Shown here one piece after another: positions 15,958-25,162 of a stretch of DNA of 64,000 bases; positions within the stretch are counted from its first letter, which is position 1; every line of letters starts with the position of its first letter. Under the pieces are notes generated by a model. It saw only the letters and a list, made by a program, of their open reading frames with translations, was not told where the DNA came from and did no database searches. Origin of the DNA: Streptomyces sp. NRRL F-5126. Its GTDB lineage: Bacteria; Actinomycetota; Actinomycetes; Streptomycetales; Streptomycetaceae. The stretch is from NCBI RefSeq assembly GCF_000721265.1, contig NZ_JOFZ01000016.1, forward strand, positions 1-64,000, given 5' to 3'. The translations under genes were made by a program, and so were the position numbers.

Positions 15958-18900
15958 TCACGCCTCGTGCGTACGCAGACATACCGGTCCGAAGAGGCCC
16001 GTACGCACCTGGCCCGCGGCGATCGCGCGCGTCGGCGACGCCTCTTCGAGGTAGCCGGCGAGCGTGCCGCGCACCACGACCTCCACGGTGTTGGCGCCGC
16101 GCCGCAGCGCGCCCGTCACCTCCACCGTCCAGGGCGCCCACACCCGCTCGCCGCACGGCACGCCGTTGACCGTGACCTCCGCCGTGCCGCGCACCTCGCC
16201 CAGGTCGAGCACCGCACGGCCCGCCGGGACCTCGGGCAGCGGCAGTTCCGCCCGGTAGCGCACGGCGCCGCCCAGCGCGCGCAGCCCGAGGTCCTCCCAA
16301 CGCGCCAGCGGCGCCACGGCCTCCGCCACCTCGGCCGCCACCGCCGCGTCGAGCAGCGCGCCGCCGCGCCGGCCGTCGACCGCGGTCACACGCAGCACCA
16401 CCTCGCACCCGGCGGCGGCCGGCTCCGGCAGCACCACACGGCCCGTGGCGTCCGGCACGAGCTCATGGCCGTCCACCAGGACAGCCGTCTGCAGGTCCGT
16501 CGGTACGCGCAGCGCCGTCGCGCCGAGCGGCGCCGTGAAGCGAAGCCACTCCTCACGCGGCGGGCCCGGTGCCGTGTCGGGCACCACGGGCTCCACCACA
16601 GCGCCCTGGGCCGCCGCCGGTTCGAGCCAGTGCGCGCCCGGCAGCGGGTGCGGCCTTGCCCAGGCGCAGACGAACCGCGGGTCGCGCCCCAGGTGCGTCG
16701 GGCGCGGCACGAGCGGCAGCCCGGCGCCGTCCGAGGCGGCCGTCCAGTGCGCACCGCTGCGCCAGCCGAGGCCGCCCTGCGCCACGGGGGCCGAGTCCAG
16801 GGCCCCGGCGGTCGGGGCGCCGTCCGCGTCCGTCAGGCGCAGCGTCAACTCGTTCTCGCCGGCGCGCAGGTGCGCGCCGATGTCGTACGGGTGGACCCTC
16901 ACCTCCCGATGGCCCGGGTACGGGTTGAAGTCGCCCTGGCGCCCGACCTCCGCGCCGTTGACGAGCACGGCGCACGCCCCGTCGCTGCTGACCTGCACCG
17001 TCGTGTCCTGCGGCAGCTGTTCGAGCGTCGCGCGCAGCGTCAGGTCGTACGTCCTGCCCGGCACGCCGCCCGCGCCGGCCGACAGCCACTCGGGACGGCG
17101 GTACGCGTCGGGGTCGCGCACCACCGCGAAGGAGGCGCGCACCGGCCCGTCGGCGAGGGCCGTCAGGGTGAGGTCGAGCGCCACCGTCCGGCCGGCCGAC
17201 GCCTCGGGCAGGGGGCTGAACGACTGGTAGCCGTCGCCCTCCACCGGCAGTTCCGCGCCGTCCACCCGCACCCGCCGTGCCGTGTTGGCGCCGACCGCGA
17301 GCCACCGGGATCCCGACCCGGCGGGCAGCGTGAGGTGCGTGCGCACCGACGCCGTGTCGCCCTCGGCGGCGTGGCGCAGGTCGATGAACTCCTCGGGCAC
17401 GTAGCCCTTGGGCCCGAGCCGGTAGTCGTGGACCGGATCGTTGCGGATGCCGCGCGACAGCGACCACTCGCCGGGCTCGTACGCCCCCGTCCCCGCGCGC
17501 ACCTCGGCGAACGGCCCGAACCCGGCCGTCACGGGGACCCAGGGGCCCTCCTCGTCCGCGCGGTGCTCCATGCGCCACACCTCGACCGGCAGCGTCCCGC
17601 GCCGGTCCGCGGCCGCCAGGTCGCCCCAGTCGTTGTCGAGCGTGGACAGCGCCAGCGCCCGCCACGGGCCCGTCACCTCCACCGCTCCCGTGACGGGACC
17701 CAGGGGGCGTCCGCTCGGCTCCGGCAGATCCCGGCCGAGGACGACGAGCGCCACGGCGCCGTCCTCGAACGGCACGTCGAAGCGCCAGCAGCCGTCCGCG
17801 CCCGGTGAGACCGCCAGCTCAGTCCGCGCGCCCGTGCCCGGGTCCCAGCGCTGGGCGCGCGGCGCCGCGTCGAGCCCCTCGACGGACACGGCCGCGGTGC
17901 GCCCCGTGGGCGGCACGTATGTGTAGCCGTCCTCGCGCAACTGGCGCCAGTACTCGGACCAGGAGAAGTTGTCCTGCGTCGTCCAGCCGCGCGCGTCGAG
18001 CGCGACGATCGGGGCGCGCGTGCCCGTGTCCTCGTCGTGCGCCACCAGCGCGAGCACGTGCGTGTCGCCGTCGCGCCGCAGCAGGTACGGGGCGTCGGCG
18101 GTGACCCGAACCGGGCCCCTGGCGACCGTGCCGGGCACCAGCTCGGGGTCCGCGACCACCGTGACGAGACCGTCAGCCAGCGCGGCCGCGAAGCCCCCGT
18201 CGGCGCCCGCGCCGTTCTCACCCTCGCCGCCGAGGAACAGCTCGGGTGCCCGGCCCACGCACACCACACGGCCGCCCGCACGCGCGAACTCCGCGAGCGT
18301 GCGGGCCGCCGCCGCGTGCAGCGCCCGGGCGCCGGGCACCACCACCGTCCGGTACGTCTCCGCGCCGACGGCCAGCGCCGCGCCCGCCGCGTCCGAGGCG
18401 AGGCGCGCGCCCGCGAGCGCCGTCTCGTCGAGGACGTCATGGTCGATCCCGGCGCTCTCCAGCACGCCGCGCCGCTCGGCGAACCAGGTGCCCACGCCGT
18501 TCAGCCGGTGGTACAGCTCGGCCGATTCGGTGGCGGCTGCGAGCGGCCCGTCGAGGGTGAGGTGGCCCTGCGCGGTCGTGGTGGGGGAGAGCAGCACCGT
18601 GTCGCACACGTGGTGGCCCGCCGTCAGCACCGAGCACAGGCGCGCCACCGCGCCCGCGAACACGTGGTAGACGGGCCAGTACGGCTGGCGCCAGCAGGTG
18701 GACGGCGGCGCCCACTCCCACCAGCCGCCCGGCGTCGCGTAGTAGACGGCGTGCGGGTCGTAGAGGTTGGCGCCGCGGCGCAGGAACGGCGACAGCCAGT
18801 CGTACGTCTCCTCGGGCGTGCCGCCCCACCCGGAGGAGTGGAACGCCTCGATCCAGGTGCGCGGTTCGCCGTTGGCGTGCGCCATCGAGCTGTGCACCTT

Positions 18901-19926
18901 GGCGTCGCCCCAGTGGTCGCTGCCCGGCGCGCCGTACCCCCGGTGCGTGGCGTGGTAGTCGCCGTACACCGTGACGCCGCCGACCGGGTCGCCCTCGCGC
19001 GCGGGCGACGGCTGGTCGAAGCCGCAGATCAGGCCGTGCCGCTCGAAGTAGGCGCGCTGCGGCCCGAAGAACGCGCGCCGGCCGAGCGCCGCCCGGTGCT
19101 CGTGGTAGTCGCGCCGCACCCGCACCGCGTCGTCGTCACCGCCCTCCCACAGCGCGGCGATCCGCTCCACCAGCTCGTAGCCGTAGCGGGCCGCGAAGGT
19201 GTCCGCGAAGTCCCGGCCCCACGTGGGCAGGGCGGGCAGCTCGTCCTGGAAGAACCCGCCGACGGAACGTCCGAACCACTTGCCGACGTGCCGTTCCAGC
19301 GTGCCGTGCACCTGGTCGAGGAGCGCGGCGCACGCCTCCACACCGAAGTAGTCGAAGCCGCTGATGCCGCTGTGCACGAGGGCCAGGCACGCGGGCTCGC
19401 CCTCCCAGTGCGCCTGACCGCCGGCGACCGGCACCGGCACGTGCCTCGCCTCGCCCCCCGCGTACGGCGTCGCGTACGCGGCCAGGGCGGTGTGGCCGGC
19501 CGGCGCGCGCACCACCGCGGGCCCCCCGTCGGTGTCCGCGGTGGTGCGGTACAGGGCGAGCCCCGCGAACTCGGGGCGGTCCGCCGTCAGCCGCCCTTGC
19601 AGGTTGGCGCCGGAGAACCCGATCTGGTCGTACATCCAGAGGGTGAAACCCAGCTCGTCGGCATCCGCGCAGGCGTCGTCGAGCAGGGACAGCCACTCGG
19701 GGCTCAGGTACGGCGGATCGTCCGCGAGGGACCCGAACATCGGCCCGGTCGGCGCCAGGCAGATCACGACCGCCTGGCGCACCCCCTGCGCGAGCATCTG
19801 CTCCATCTGCCAGCGCAGCCGCTCCCTCGTGACCGGCGCGCCGCTCCACCACCACAGCGGCAGCGGACCGTACTCGGGGGCGGGGTCGGTGAAGCGGGAC
19901 AGCAGCCGCGATGCCGGGTCGGTCAC
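15958..19926 (-). CDS. Large glycoside hydrolase, GH106 (alpha-L-rhamnosidase)-like
   Basis: The 1322-residue product starts with the motif of GH106-like enzymes (EYGPLPLWWWSGAPVTRERL, then QMLAQGVRQAVVICLAP). The catalytic barrel covers roughly residues 1-700 and includes several conserved Trp/His/Glu segments (YHATHRGYG, EAFHSSGWGGTPEETYDWL). The C-terminal 500 residues look like galactose-binding and GH2-type sugar-binding beta domains (YRAELPLPEVPAGRAVLDLG, VTVNGVP). No signal peptide is seen, so it should act on imported oligosaccharides. It lies 66 bases behind the MFS gene and is probably in one LacI-controlled operon with it. The start is GTG 19926 with only a distant AAAGG, so it is less certain. 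Substrate is inferred, not shown. Confidence 0.75.
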   Translation of the reverse strand: MTDPASRLLSRFTDPAPEYGPLPLWWWSGAPVTRERLRWQMEQMLAQGVRQAVVICLAPTGPMFGSLADDPPYLSPEWLSLLDDACADADELGFTLWMYDQIGFSGANLQGRLTADRPEFAGLALYRTTADTDGGPAVVRAPAGHTALAAYATPYAGGEARHVPVPVAGGQAHWEGEPACLALVHSGISGFDYFGVEACAALLDQVHGTLERHVGKWFGRSVGGFFQDELPALPTWGRDFADTFAARYGYELVERIAALWEGGDDDAVRVRRDYHEHRAALGRRAFFGPQRAYFERHGLICGFDQPSPAREGDPVGGVTVYGDYHATHRGYGAPGSDHWGDAKVHSSMAHANGEPRTWIEAFHSSGWGGTPEETYDWLSPFLRRGANLYDPHAVYYATPGGWWEWAPPSTCWRQPYWPVYHVFAGAVARLCSVLTAGHHVCDTVLLSPTTTAQGHLTLDGPLAAATESAELYHRLNGVGTWFAERRGVLESAGIDHDVLDETALAGARLASDAAGAALAVGAETYRTVVVPGARALHAAAARTLAEFARAGGRVVCVGRAPELFLGGEGENGAGADGGFAAALADGLVTVVADPELVPGTVARGPVRVTADAPYLLRRDGDTHVLALVAHDEDTGTRAPIVALDARGWTTQDNFSWSEYWRQLREDGYTYVPPTGRTAAVSVEGLDAAPRAQRWDPGTGARTELAVSPGADGCWRFDVPFEDGAVALVVLGRDLPEPSGRPLGPVTGAVEVTGPWRALALSTLDNDWGDLAAADRRGTLPVEVWRMEHRADEEGPWVPVTAGFGPFAEVRAGTGAYEPGEWSLSRGIRNDPVHDYRLGPKGYVPEEFIDLRHAAEGDTASVRTHLTLPAGSGSRWLAVGANTARRVRVDGAELPVEGDGYQSFSPLPEASAGRTVALDLTLTALADGPVRASFAVVRDPDAYRRPEWLSAGAGGVPGRTYDLTLRATLEQLPQDTTVQVSSDGACAVLVNGAEVGRQGDFNPYPGHREVRVHPYDIGAHLRAGENELTLRLTDADGAPTAGALDSAPVAQGGLGWRSGAHWTAASDGAGLPLVPRPTHLGRDPRFVCAWARPHPLPGAHWLEPAAAQGAVVEPVVPDTAPGPPREEWLRFTAPLGATALRVPTDLQTAVLVDGHELVPDATGRVVLPEPAAAGCEVVLRVTAVDGRRGGALLDAAVAAEVAEAVAPLARWEDLGLRALGGAVRYRAELPLPEVPAGRAVLDLGEVRGTAEVTVNGVPCGERVWAPWTVEVTGALRRGANTVEVVVRGTLAGYLEEASPTRAIAAGQVRTGLFGPVCLRTHEA

Positions 19927-19992
19927 GAGCGGGGGCCTTTCTGACGTGCGGGTCGTGCGTGCAGTGCGGGTCGCGCATTGACCGCCCGTCGT

Positions 19993-21324
19993 TCAGTGGG
20001 CGCGTTCGAGCTGGATGGAGTCGAGCGGTTTGCCGACGGTGTTCGGCATGAAGAAGAAGCCCACGCAGCCGCTGATGATCAAGAACGCGCACAGCAGCGC
20101 CGCCACCGTCGTGATCCCCGCGCTCGCCAGGTGCGGCACGTAATAGCTCCACACGCCGAGGCACGCGCGTGCCACGCCGAACGTGAAGCCCTGGGCGGTG
20201 CCGCGCAGCATCGTCGGGAAGAGCTCCTGGCTGACGGTCTTGTAGAACGCGTCACCCGCCAGCGAGGCACCGACACCGAACAGGAAGGTGTTCAGCAGGA
20301 TCGTCGGCACCGTGAACGGGAACCACAGGAACAGCGCGTACGCGACGATCTGCATGACCGCGCCCGCCGCCCACAACTGCTTGCGCGTGTGGTGGTTGCG
20401 GTCGCTCAGCGGCATGTAGACGAAGACGGTCGCCACGATCCCGATGCCGAATCCCGCGCACGCGAGCGCGACGGAGACGGTCTGGTCGCCCGCACCCAGG
20501 TTCTTGACCATGTACGGGGTGAACAGGCCCGCCGTGCCCGCGGCGAGCCCCTGGAAGACGTAGAAGCTGCCCGTCCAGGCGAGCGCCTTCAGGTGGGCGC
20601 CGCTGAACAGCGCGCGCATCCGAGCCCTGCTCGCGGCGCCCTTCTCGGCCGCCTTCTTCCACATGGCGGATTCGGTCATGCCCCGGCGCATCGCCCACGT
20701 GACGATCGCGACCACGACCAGGTGCAGGAACACGATCCTGATGCCCAGCAGGTTCAGGTGCGACAGCGCGAGCGCCAGCAGCAGCACGATCATGGGGCCG
20801 ATGTTCCACGCGACCTGGGTCAGCCCCAGCAGCTTGCCGCGCGCCCTGACGGGCGAGAACTCCCCGACGAGCGCGAGCGATGTCGGGACGTCGGCGCCGA
20901 CGGCGACGCCCACGACGAACGTGCCGAGGAAGAGCATCCACGCGTTCACCGAGAGCGCGATGAGCAGCACGGCCGCCGCGTACACGAGCAGGTCGTACTG
21001 GTAGATCCGCTTGCGGCCGAGCTTGTCGCCGAGCCTGCCGCCGATGAAGGAACCGACGGCGGCGCCGATCGCGTTGGGCCCTATGGCGGCGAGCGCGCCC
21101 ACGCCCGTCAGGCCCGAGGTGGCGAGATGGAGGTGGTCCTGGAACAGCGCGAGACCCGAGCCGATCGCCACGATCGAGCCCGCGTCGAGATAGGACGCCA
21201 TGCCGGCGAGCGCGGACCACTTCCACTGCTGGCGGCTGATGCCACCGGCCGGGTCGCCGTCCGTGGTCTGCACGTCATCGGGGGAGTCTCCGGCTGTACG
21301 GCCGCCGGCTGCCGGTTGTCCCAT
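19993..21324 (-). CDS. MFS sugar-type transporter
   Basis: The 443-residue protein has 12 likely membrane segments and the MFS signature between segments 2 and 3 (GGRLGDKLGRKRIY), repeated in part after segment 8 (PLSDRNHHTRK). A hydrophilic N-terminal tail of about 30 residues precedes the first segment. ATG 21324 is preceded by GAGGAG at good spacing, so I prefer it over the ATG 12 codons upstream. It is divergent from its presumed LacI repressor, with two AACGTT palindromes between, and is followed by the GH106-like gene. The likely cargo is the oligosaccharide that enzyme cleaves. Confidence 0.87.
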   Translation of the reverse strand: MGQPAAGGRTAGDSPDDVQTTDGDPAGGISRQQWKWSALAGMASYLDAGSIVAIGSGLALFQDHLHLATSGLTGVGALAAIGPNAIGAAVGSFIGGRLGDKLGRKRIYQYDLLVYAAAVLLIALSVNAWMLFLGTFVVGVAVGADVPTSLALVGEFSPVRARGKLLGLTQVAWNIGPMIVLLLALALSHLNLLGIRIVFLHLVVVAIVTWAMRRGMTESAMWKKAAEKGAASRARMRALFSGAHLKALAWTGSFYVFQGLAAGTAGLFTPYMVKNLGAGDQTVSVALACAGFGIGIVATVFVYMPLSDRNHHTRKQLWAAGAVMQIVAYALFLWFPFTVPTILLNTFLFGVGASLAGDAFYKTVSQELFPTMLRGTAQGFTFGVARACLGVWSYYVPHLASAGITTVAALLCAFLIISGCVGFFFMPNTVGKPLDSIQLERAH

Positions 21325-21340
21325 GCTGCCGCTCCTCGTC

Positions 21341-21354
21341 GTAGAACGTTCTCC
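21341..21354. promoter_or_regulatory. LacI-type operator, site 1 (AGAACGTTCT)
   Basis: The perfect 10-bp palindrome AGAACGTTCT (21343-21352) lies 17 bases upstream of the MFS start codon, over its leader. Its CpG-centred AACGTT core is typical of LacI-family sites. A second copy lies 75 bases away near the lacI-type gene. Confidence 0.72.
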
Positions 21355-21415
21355 AACCAAGGGGAGGCCACCGTAGGGTCGAGCGCCCGTTCGACGTCAA
21401 GACACGTGCGTAAGG

Positions 21416-21430
21416 TTGTAGAACGTTGTG
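21416..21430. promoter_or_regulatory. LacI-type operator, site 2
   Basis: TGTAGAACGTTGTG shares GTAGAACGTT with site 1 and is an imperfect palindrome around AACGTT (21422-21427). It lies about 55 bases upstream of the regulator's start, suggesting autoregulation and looping between the two sites. Confidence 0.65.
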
Positions 21431-21482
21431 TGAAACCTTGGCCTTACCCGATCCGGGCGGGCCGGAAAGCGGAGGCGCTTCA

Positions 21483-22517
21483 ATGCACCCGGTCGGCGGC
21501 GGGCGCCGTGTGACGATCACGGACGTGGCGAGGCATGCGGGCGTGTCCACCTCGGCCGTCTCCAAGGTGCTCAGGAACGCGTACGGGGTCAGCGACGCGA
21601 TGCGCGAGCGGGTGCGCGAGGCGATGGACGCGCTGGACTACCGGCCGCACGCGGCGGCGCGCGGCATGCGCGGCCGTACGTACACGATCGGCGTGCTCCT
21701 GGACAACCTGCGCAACGCCTTCTTCGCCGACATCCTGGACGGGGTCAACGAGCGGCTGCGCTCCACGGACTACCAGATGCTGCTGGGTGCCGCCGGTTTC
21801 GGCGCGGAGGACCAGCTGCGGCTGGCGCGCGCGATGGTCGACCGCCAGATGGACGGGCTCATCCTGATCGGCCCCGGGTTCTCGCGCGCGGAGGTGGTCA
21901 GCGCCGCGGCCACGGTGCCGACCGTCGTCATCGGCCACCACGACACGGCGGACGCCTACGACTCGGTGGTGGACGCGGACGCGGAGGGTGCCGCTCTCGT
22001 GGTCGACCACCTCGTCGCGCTCGGGCACCGCCGGATAGCCCTGACGTCGGCCCACGGCAACGACAGCGCCGGCTGGTCGGGCACGCCCGAGCGGGTGCAG
22101 CGGCGCGGCTACCGCGAGGCGATGCGGCTCCACGGCCTGGACGAGTGCGCGCGGGTGGCGACGACGGCGTACTCGGAGGAGGGCGGGTACCGGGCGGGCA
22201 TGGAACTGCTCGCGGGCCCCGGCCGGCCCACGGCGGTGTTCGCGGGGGCCGACGTGGCGGCGATGGGCGTGTTCCGAGCGGCGCGCGAGCTCGGGCTCCG
22301 CATCCCCGAGGACGTCTCGCTCGCCGGGTACAACAACACGGCGGTCGCCGCGATGGCGCCGGTGCGGCTGACGAGCGTGGACCAGGCGGGCGGGCTGATG
22401 GGGTCCACGGCGGCGCGGCTGCTGCTCGAACGGATCGACGGACGCACGCGCGCGGTGCTGATGTCCGTCTCGCCGAGCCTGGTGGTCCGCGGGACGACGG
22501 GGCCCGTGCCCGGCTGA
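21483..22517 (+). CDS. LacI-family transcriptional repressor
   Basis: The 344-residue product has an N-terminal LacI HTH (VTITDVARHAGVSTSAVSKVLRN) and hinge helix (YRPHAAARGMRG), followed by a periplasmic-binding-protein-like sugar domain that starts at YTIGVLLDNLRNAFFADIL and ends with the usual PSLVVRGTT. It should repress the divergent MFS-GH106 genes until a sugar from that pathway binds. I start at ATG 21483, eight bases after GGAGG; the upstream part of the frame overlaps operator site 2. The local AACGTT palindromes are the probable binding sites. Confidence 0.92.
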   Translation: MHPVGGGRRVTITDVARHAGVSTSAVSKVLRNAYGVSDAMRERVREAMDALDYRPHAAARGMRGRTYTIGVLLDNLRNAFFADILDGVNERLRSTDYQMLLGAAGFGAEDQLRLARAMVDRQMDGLILIGPGFSRAEVVSAAATVPTVVIGHHDTADAYDSVVDADAEGAALVVDHLVALGHRRIALTSAHGNDSAGWSGTPERVQRRGYREAMRLHGLDECARVATTAYSEEGGYRAGMELLAGPGRPTAVFAGADVAAMGVFRAARELGLRIPEDVSLAGYNNTAVAAMAPVRLTSVDQAGGLMGSTAARLLLERIDGRTRAVLMSVSPSLVVRGTTGPVPG

Positions 22518-22658
22518 CAAGTCGGGTGCAACCAGGTCAACTCCCCGCTATTTCAAGGCACTCGCAAGAAAAAGTGTCCCGTTCATGGAGTGAGGGGGCG
22601 CCGAACGGAGCAGAGTGTGCACGTCCGATCACCGGTATCGTGTATCCGAAAGGCTGTC

Positions 22659-24065
22659 ATGGCTCTGTCACGTTCGGTCCGCCGTACCTCCCGCTGGCTC
22701 GCGCTGGCGACGGCCGTCGCCAGCGCGTTCGCCATCGCCGCGGCCCCCGGCGCCGCGTCACCCGGCGCGCCGGGCATCGGCGACCCGTACTTCCCCGACC
22801 TCGGCAACGGCGGTTTCGACGCGCTCCACTACGACCTGGGCGTCACGTACAACCCGGACACCGACGTCCTCGACGGCACGACCACGCTCACCGCGAAAGC
22901 CACCAAGGATCTCAGCTCCTTCGACCTCGACCTGCAGAAGCTGACCGTCGACACGGTCAGGGTCGACGGCCGCAGGGCCCACTTCACGAGATCGGGCGAC
23001 GAACTGGTCATCACCCCGGCGAAACACCTCGCCAAGCATCGCCGATTCCGCGTCTCGGTCGCCTACCACGGCGTGCCGCAGGCCCTCAGCGGCCCGATCG
23101 TCTTCGGCTCGCAGTACGGCTGGATGAAGACGAAGGACGGCGTCTTCGTCGCCTGCGAACCCAACGCCGCCTCCACCTGGTTCCCCTCGAGCGACCACCC
23201 GAGCGACAAGGCCACCTACGACATACGCATCGACGCGCCCAAGGGGCTGACCGGCGTCTCCAACGGCCGCCTGGTGAACTCGCACACCCGGCACGGCCGC
23301 TCGTACTTCCACTGGCGCGAGTCGAAGCCGATGGCGACCTACCTCGCGACCGCCACCATCGGCAAGTTCGACGTGCAGCAGGGCAGGACGCCGGGCGGCA
23401 TACCGATCTACGTCGCGACCGACCCGGTGCTGCCGAAGGGCAACGTCGACGTCTACAAGGTGACCGCCGAGGCCACCGACTACTGGACCAAGCTGTTCGG
23501 CCCTTACCCCTTCGAGGAGACGGGCGCCATCGTGGACGACATGCCGCAGGCCGGCTTCTCGCTGGAGGTCCAGTCGAAGCCCGCCTACTCGGCCGTCCGC
23601 AGCGAGTCGACCATCGTCCACGAACTGGCACACCAGTGGTTCGGTGACGAGGTGTCCGTCGCCACCTGGCAGAACGTCTGGCTGAACGAGGGCTTCGCCA
23701 CCTACGCCCAGTGGCTGTGGGACGAGCACAAGGGCACGCACACGACGCGCGAGGACTTCGTCGACGCGTACAACGCCCGCCCCGCGAGCAGCGACTTCTG
23801 GCAGCGGCAGGTGGACGACCCGAAGCACGACACGATGTTCGCCGACGCCGTCTACACGCGCGGCGCGATGACGCTCGAGGCGCTGCGCGAGCGCATCGGT
23901 GACACCGCGTTCTTCAAGCTGCTGCCTGCCTGGACCGCCGCCCACCGCTACGGCAACGGCACGACCCAGCAGTTCGAGGCGCTGGCGGAGAAGGTCTCCC
24001 ACCAGGACCTGCGCGGCCTCTTCCACACCTGGCTCGAGGCGCCCGGACGCCCGGCCCTCCCGTAG
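22659..24065 (+). CDS. Secreted M1-family zinc aminopeptidase
   Basis: The 468-residue product has a Sec signal peptide (WLALATAVASAFAIAAAPGAA), then the M1 layout: an N-terminal beta domain, the GAM-x-N-like stretch altered to PQAGFSLEVQSK, and the gluzincin zinc site HELAH...WLNEGFATYAQ. Compared with full cytosolic M1 enzymes (about 850 residues) it lacks the long C-terminal helical domain, as is usual for the secreted short form. It should trim N-terminal residues from extracellular peptides. ATG 22659 has AAAGG upstream. It is convergent with the TDT-family gene, and no operon partner is visible. Confidence 0.9.
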   Translation: MALSRSVRRTSRWLALATAVASAFAIAAAPGAASPGAPGIGDPYFPDLGNGGFDALHYDLGVTYNPDTDVLDGTTTLTAKATKDLSSFDLDLQKLTVDTVRVDGRRAHFTRSGDELVITPAKHLAKHRRFRVSVAYHGVPQALSGPIVFGSQYGWMKTKDGVFVACEPNAASTWFPSSDHPSDKATYDIRIDAPKGLTGVSNGRLVNSHTRHGRSYFHWRESKPMATYLATATIGKFDVQQGRTPGGIPIYVATDPVLPKGNVDVYKVTAEATDYWTKLFGPYPFEETGAIVDDMPQAGFSLEVQSKPAYSAVRSESTIVHELAHQWFGDEVSVATWQNVWLNEGFATYAQWLWDEHKGTHTTREDFVDAYNARPASSDFWQRQVDDPKHDTMFADAVYTRGAMTLEALRERIGDTAFFKLLPAWTAAHRYGNGTTQQFEALAEKVSHQDLRGLFHTWLEAPGRPALP

Positions 24066-24095
24066 CGCACGCGGCCGCCGCCCCGGCCGCCCCGC

Positions 24096-25079
24096 TCAGG
24101 GGCCGGCCGGAGCGGCGGAGCGCAGCGTCACCGCCAGCCGCGCCGCGGTGAACAGCCATGCCGCCACCGCCACCCACAGCAGCACCTCGCCCAGCGTGTG
24201 CAGCGCGGGGACATCCGTCGGCGCGGCGGCGGACAGGCAGGCGGCCGCCGTCATCCCGAGGGGGAAGACGGTCGACCAGCGCCGTATGTCGAAGTCCGGC
24301 CGCGGCCACCGCACCTCCGACGCCAGCAGCACCGCGTACCAGGCGAGACACAGCGCCACGAGGATGAGCGTCACCCCGCGCAGCACTCCGTGCGACGCCC
24401 CGTGCCAGACGGAGTACGCGGCCAGCTTCGACGCGCACAGCGCCGAGATGGCCGGCGCGCCGCCGGCCACCCACTGGTCGCCGCGCCCGGTGCGCAGCTC
24501 CCGCAGGTCGAAGCGGACCAGCGCCGCCACGTACAGCAGCAGCCCCGCGCACAGGCAGGCGAGCCCGGCCCACGCCGCCCAGACGCCGACCCCGGCCAGC
24601 GCCAGCGTCCCCGCGAGCACGCCCATGCCCTGCGGCGCCACACACACCAGGAACGCCGCCCCCGGCACGCGCGAGCGCCACCGTGCCATCACCGCGTACA
24701 GCAGGTACGGGCAGGCCACCGCGGCCAGCGAGAGCAGCGCCTCCGCGACGCTCAGCCCGCCCAGTAGCGCGACCCGCGTGCCCAGCACCGTCGTCGCCGC
24801 GACCGCCGTCAGCGCGGGCGGTGTGTCGGCCTCGGAACGCCACCGAGCCCTGTCGCGCAGCAGCCGCGCCGCGAAGTCGTAGGCGAGCAGCAGCCACAGC
24901 AGCCCGCCGACCGCGAGCGCCGCGAGCGACGCCGCCTCGTACCCCGACAGGGCGAGACCGATGGAGATGATGCCGGTCGCCATCACGCAGCCGCCGGCGG
25001 CGGGCGGCAGCTCGGCCCACCAGTGGCCGGGCACGGCCCACCGGCCCGGAAGGGGTCTCGACGCTTGGGAGGTCACCAC
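24096..25079 (-). CDS. TDT (TehA/SLAC1)-family membrane carrier
   Basis: The roughly 327-residue protein has about ten hydrophobic segments. The first carries the family hallmark GGCVMATGIISIGLALSGY, seen in tellurite-resistance/dicarboxylate (TehA, SLAC1) anion channels. Later segments include LLWLLLAYDFAARLL and FPLGMTAAACLSAA, the second also conserved in the family. It probably moves a small anion across the membrane. The start is uncertain: GTG 25079 or 25076 give the family length but have a weak ribosome site. It lies downstream of the DyP-encapsulin pair on the same strand (83-base gap) and could share their transcript. Confidence 0.75.
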   Translation of the reverse strand: MVTSQASRPLPGRWAVPGHWWAELPPAAGGCVMATGIISIGLALSGYEAASLAALAVGGLLWLLLAYDFAARLLRDRARWRSEADTPPALTAVAATTVLGTRVALLGGLSVAEALLSLAAVACPYLLYAVMARWRSRVPGAAFLVCVAPQGMGVLAGTLALAGVGVWAAWAGLACLCAGLLLYVAALVRFDLRELRTGRGDQWVAGGAPAISALCASKLAAYSVWHGASHGVLRGVTLILVALCLAWYAVLLASEVRWPRPDFDIRRWSTVFPLGMTAAACLSAAAPTDVPALHTLGEVLLWVAVAAWLFTAARLAVTLRSAAPAGP

Positions 25080-25162
25080 ACCATCCCACTGCCCGCGCCG
25101 CCGCCGCGCCACCCCTCGCGCGCCGAAGAGCTCCGTATCCGGTCCACCCGCCGAGCGACCCG

